Translations under genes and position numbers: made by a program | The notes under the pieces: model-generated | Told to the model about the DNA's origin: nothing | Seen by the model: the letters and a program-made list of their open reading frames with translations, nothing else | Database searches by the model: none | Shown: positions 62,578 to 64,000 of the stretch, piece after piece | How positions within the stretch are numbered: the stretch's first letter is position 1 | Layout: every line of letters starts with the position of its first letter | DNA from: Phascolomyces articulosus | Taxonomy: Eukaryota > Mucoromycota > Mucoromycetes > Mucorales > Lichtheimiaceae | Length of the DNA stretch: 64,000 nt | Assembly (NCBI GenBank): GCA_025677815.1 | Contig: JAIXMP010000002.1 | Coordinates: forward strand, 434,001-498,000 | Reading direction: 5' to 3'

Positions 62578-64000
62578 TTATTTCTTTTTGTTATTATTAT
62601 TATTTTGCTGTTGCTGTTGTTGCTGCTGCATTCTTCCATCAAAATCTTTTTGAATTCTTTCCCACTTATTATTTCGTTGGACTAAGACCTTGCCATCCTT
62701 CTCTCCTTGTTTTCCTTCTCGTAGCTGTTTATCCACATTCCAATACAAACTCAAGAAACTGCCAGGAGGACCAAATGGATTCTTTTCTTGCTCTTTTGTT
62801 TTATGTGTTGCTGTTTGATCATCGTCTACTCCTTTATTCCCAGATAATTCGTTCAATAAATAGGGAACAGCAGGTTGTTGTTTTTGCTTTTGTTTTTGTT
62901 GCTGCCCGGACATATCGGATTGCCTTTTTCGTGGATTGACTCCTGCTTCTCCACCTTCATGACGCATAAAATTTGGATTCACACTCACGTTTCTTTCTGG
63001 TGTTTCCCTGCCTCCTCCTCGGCCTCGACCACGACCACGTCCTCCCCTTCTGGATTGAGTTAGTGCTTGTGTTGATGGTACGACACCATCCTCATTTTTG
63101 ACAGAAGGTGGCAATGTAGCAATACCCGTTCCCAATGTATACCGTGAATCTTCTTGTTCCCTTACAGTCATTCCTTCAAATTTCTTGGCTTGATTCCATG
63201 CCGCTTCAACGGTAAAGGATCCTTCATTGGTTCCTATTTCATTGGGCTTGACATCCTCCATCTCTTCATCCTCGTCAAGTCGTTCCCCTGTCCTACCAGT
63301 TATCGTTGTTTTTTCATTGATGGCTTTTAGTAAATAGTTACACATCTATATGTTCGGAAAAGAATTCAAAATTTAGCAAAAGAAAGACGGGGATACATGG
63401 GAGTGTTTCATTTTAGAAAGTACCTCACGCGTCTTGGTCCCGCTATCCATAAATCTTCTTCCAATAAGATATAATGCAATTAAAAGTCTTTTTGCCAACA
63501 ATCTAAACAAGTCGATAAGTTAGTGTTTTGTCAATATATTCTTACTCACTCTCTATTGAAGATAAGAAAAATTAATCAATTTACCGAGAATCCTCTTTGA
63601 GCATCTTTATATTCGTTATCATTTTCGATGATTTGCCTGCAAGGACACTTGAAAGTTGACCCACAATCTTGATGGGATCCACCAATATATATCAAAGGAG
63701 TGTATTAGTATTCTGTGTAAAAGTAGAGGAAAAACGTCGAAATATAAAAAAAAGGGAGTATTACAATATCAATTTCTGCTATAGCAATTCTGGTTTGAGA
63801 CGCATTGTTTGAAAAAGCTGCATTCATGATCTTGTTTAATGATGCACTGACCGGTAAATTCAAAGTCTAATCACTCATCCATAGAAAAAAAAAGACATGA
63901 GTTCCATCATACCAAAAAATGGTGAGAAATAAATAAGAAAAAATCTATTACCGAAAGTAAGCCAAAACCTGAATATAATGGTGATCCATTACACACTTCA
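62578..64000 (-). CDS. RGG- and polyQ-containing protein, 5' end off the window
   Basis: Runs off the right edge, so the start is missing. Visible exons (right to left): 63952-64000 and beyond, 63765-63866, 63585-63667, 63424-63502 and 62578-63345, all joining in phase. The visible N-terminal part is helical and hydrophobic (NLPVSASLNKIMNAAF, IVGQLSSVLAGKSSK, RLLIALYLIGRRFM). Then comes an acidic stretch (DEDEEMEDVK), an RGG/RGR box ([14 protein letters not shown]), Gln/Lys-rich runs and a terminal polyQ-polyN-polyLys tail. RGG boxes bind RNA and are arginine-methylation targets. I do not recognise the family. A helical N-terminal domain plus an RGG tail suggests an RNA- or chromatin-associated protein, as inference only. 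The acceptor at 63668-63669 was chosen as the first AG after a strong TACTAAT-type branch point. Confidence 0.7.

Noticed and set aside
1..64000. tRNA, rRNA, CRISPR arrays, intact transposases or viral genes
   Set aside because: I looked for B-box-like GGTTCGA signatures, regular repeat-spacer arrays and transposase/integrase motifs and found none convincing. The GTTCGAAC near 39590 lies inside ORC4 coding sequence.

Overview
The window reads as nuclear DNA of an early-diverging fungus, most likely Mucoromycota (Mucorales-like). It is strongly AT-rich. Genes carry many short GT-AG introns with CTAAC/CTGAT-like branch points and mostly TAG acceptors. The gene content also fits: a small secreted chitin deacetylase, a Frizzled-like receptor, PMT-type O-mannosylation and a large fungal NAD-glutamate dehydrogenase. 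I assembled exon models by hand. For every multi-exon model called intact and complete, the coding length is an exact multiple of three.

Layout. 1-1.9 kb: 3' part of a low-complexity His/Gln/Pro-rich protein (+). 5.4-8.1 kb: monocarboxylate-type MFS transporter (+) whose reading frame needs a 2-nt microexon. 8.1-10 kb: AT-rich repeats and palindromes. 10-12 kb: mitochondrial LETM1-domain protein (-). 12-17.7 kb: a gene-poor stretch with a GC-rich hairpin cluster and a small inverted-repeat element. 17.7-19 kb: chitin/polysaccharide deacetylase (+) with an 8-nt microexon. 19.6-22.4 kb: ribosomal proteins eL21 (-) and uS4 (+), divergent. 23.1-25.9 kb: Frizzled-like seven-TM receptor (-). 26.5-30.4 kb: protein O-mannosyltransferase (-). 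30.5-31 kb: small mitochondrial-looking protein (+). 31.2-34.6 kb: NAD-dependent glutamate dehydrogenase (-). 36.7-38.7 kb: SPF45/RBM17-type splicing factor (+). 39-41 kb: ORC4 (-).

41-55 kb is an accessory-looking block. It holds two tandem TPR/F-box/LRR genes (-), one intact and one with several frameshifts. Around them lie five members of a family of small, mostly intronless, predicted secreted and GPI-anchored proteins with one peritrophin-A/CBM14-like cysteine domain: three open genes, one frameshifted copy and one truncated relic. Two of the open copies have each lost one cysteine, and the two losses fall on the same predicted disulfide. This expanding and decaying surface-protein family is the most novel-looking system in the window.

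55-64 kb: a polyQ single-pass membrane protein (-), a multi-TM protein with a PPAY tail (+), an 888-aa Ser/Thr/Asn-rich protein that needs a 28-nt intron (+), and the 3' end of an RGG/polyQ protein (-) that runs off the right edge.

Much of the window is housekeeping. Chitin deacetylase, the CBM14-like proteins and the O-mannosyltransferase all point to cell-wall biology, but nothing shows that they form one pathway. No tRNA, rRNA, CRISPR or intact transposon was recognised.
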